A DNA stretch of 6,497 nt from Acidimicrobiia bacterium. GTDB taxonomy: Bacteria > Actinomycetota > Acidimicrobiia > IMCC26256 > BP-133. The notes under the pieces were generated by a model. It saw only the letters and a list, made by a program, of their open reading frames with translations, was not told the origin of the DNA and ran no database searches. This document shows positions 5,131-6,497 of this stretch, in pieces (the first letter of the stretch is position 1; each line of letters begins with the position of its first letter). The DNA lies in assembly GCA_025934385.1 (NCBI GenBank), contig JAICYE010000130.1, positions 1-6,497 of the forward strand, written 5' to 3'. The position numbers and the translations under genes were made by a program.

Positions 5131-5136
5131 AGGTTA
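5131..5136 (-). promoter_or_regulatory. Candidate -10 box for a leaderless PIG-L transcript
   Basis: On the minus strand TAACCT (TANNNT pattern) ends eight bases before the GTG at 5122. The next bases, GGCGGGTC, are only a weak Shine-Dalgarno-like run. It lies in the 31-base gap after the ABC permease stop, so the PIG-L gene could be transcribed on its own as well as by read-through from the importer genes. Confidence 0.4.
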
Positions 5137-5153
5137 ACGCCGGGACCGGTCCG

Positions 5154-6045
5154 CTACTTCCCGAGACCCCAGCGGCGCTTGATGCCCCGCTCGAGAACGC
5201 CGAAGACCAGCGAGTCGATGACGAGCCCGATGACGAGGATGGCCAGCATGTCGGCCATCAGGCCGGGGGCGTCGGCGAAGTCCCGGGCGTTCTGGAGCTG
5301 CACCCCGAGCGACGGCTTGTGGGCGATGATCACGATCAGCTCGCCGGCCATCAGGGACCGCCAGGCGAAGGCCCAGCCCTGCTTCAGCCCGGCCACCAGC
5401 CCCGGGAGGGCAGCCGGCAGGATCACGTGGCGATAGGCGCTCAGGCCCTTGGCGCCGAGCACCCGGCCGGCCCGCAGCAGCACCGGCGGGATGTGGTCGA
5501 CCCCGGAGATGACGCCGTTGGCGATGGCCGGCGCGGCCCCCATCACGACCACGAACGTGATGGCCGTCTCCGACAGCTTGAACAGCAGCACGGCCAACGG
5601 CAGCCAGGCGATCGTCGGCATCGTCTGCAGGCCGGTGATCATCGACCCGACGCCGGCCCGCAGGACCTTGCTGCGGGAGACGGCCAGGCCGAGGACGACG
5701 CCGATGACCACCGACAGGCTGTAGCCCAGGGCCGCCCGCTGCATGGTGGTGGCGATGGCGTGGAGCAGGACGTGGGAACCGGCCGGCCCGGTGTCCATGG
5801 CCCGGTGCCACAGCGTTTCCAGCACGGTCACCGGCCCGGGCAGGACGTACTCCGGCTTCAGATGGGCCCACACCACCGCCTGCCAGCCGAAGAAGAACAG
5901 GCCGACGGCGGTCAGCTTGGGCCAGAGCGCCTCCCAGGCCCGGGCCAGCCGACCCCGGGCCGGGGCGACGGGGACGTCGAGGGCGTCGAGCCCGGCGATC
6001 TCGGCGTCGCGCTCCTCGGCGCGGACGTCGGCCCGATCCTGAATC

Positions 6046-6056
<11 letters not shown>
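5154..6056 (-). CDS. ABC importer permease, nitrate/sulfonate/taurine (SsuC/TauC-like) family
   Basis: The 300-residue inner-membrane permease should form the channel of an importer, working with the ATPase encoded just upstream. A hydrophilic N-terminus of about 45 residues is followed by six hydrophobic helices, beginning with VGLFFFGWQAVVWA (51-64). LPGPVTVLETLW (72-83) matches the family's LPSP segment. The cytoplasmic EAA loop that contacts the ATPase is at about 194-218 (LRAGRVLGAKGLSAYRHVILPAALP), and MAGELIVI (237-244) and the ERGIKRRWGL ending are typical of SsuC/TauC/NrtB-type proteins. The ATG at 6056 is preferred over one 13 codons further upstream because AGGAGG lies nine bases before it. 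It overlaps the ATPase 3' end by 11 bases, indicating coupled translation. The substrate (sulfonate, nitrate, taurine, pyrimidine or another) is undetermined; the binding protein is not in the window. Confidence 0.9.

Positions 6057-6497
<441 letters not shown>

Overview
This is a very GC-rich window (roughly 70-75% G+C by eye) with tightly packed genes, GTG starts and strong third-position G/C bias, which fits a high-GC actinobacterium. The MshB/Mca-like PIG-L deacetylase and several probable leaderless starts agree with that. Nothing in the window fixes the species.

Left part (1-2580): the 3' end of an unidentified plus-strand gene is followed by a SpoU/TrmH-family RNA 2'-O-ribose methyltransferase (99-935, plus). 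It converges on an EamA/DMT-family ten-helix transporter (1132-2034, minus). The 196-base gap between them has an unusually A+T-rich half and a GC-rich hairpin pair that could terminate both genes. The EamA gene is divergent, across only 24 bases, from an OsmC-family thiol peroxidase-like gene (2059-2577, plus).

Middle (2564-4206): an RDD-domain membrane protein (minus) overlaps the OsmC 3' end by 14 bases. It is separated from a formate/nitrite transporter family (FNT) channel gene (3340-4206, minus) by 281 bases without a recognisable gene but with several inverted repeats.

Right part (4207-6497): four minus-strand genes run in the same direction. In transcription order these are the ATPase of a nitrate/sulfonate/taurine-type ABC importer (5' end outside the window), its permease (11-base overlap), the PIG-L deacetylase (31 bases downstream, probably with its own promoter) and the FNT channel (115 bases downstream, with a strong Shine-Dalgarno sequence).

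The ATPase and permease clearly form one importer. Its substrate-binding protein is not in view and its substrate cannot be read from the sequence. The remaining genes look like ordinary housekeeping and stress neighbours. I see no mobile element, CRISPR array, tRNA or rRNA, and no convincing new multi-gene system. The points most worth a second look are at the RNA level: a possible stem that hides the FNT ribosome binding site, TANNNT -10 boxes 7-8 bases upstream of three start codons, and a set of competing inverted repeats after the FNT gene.
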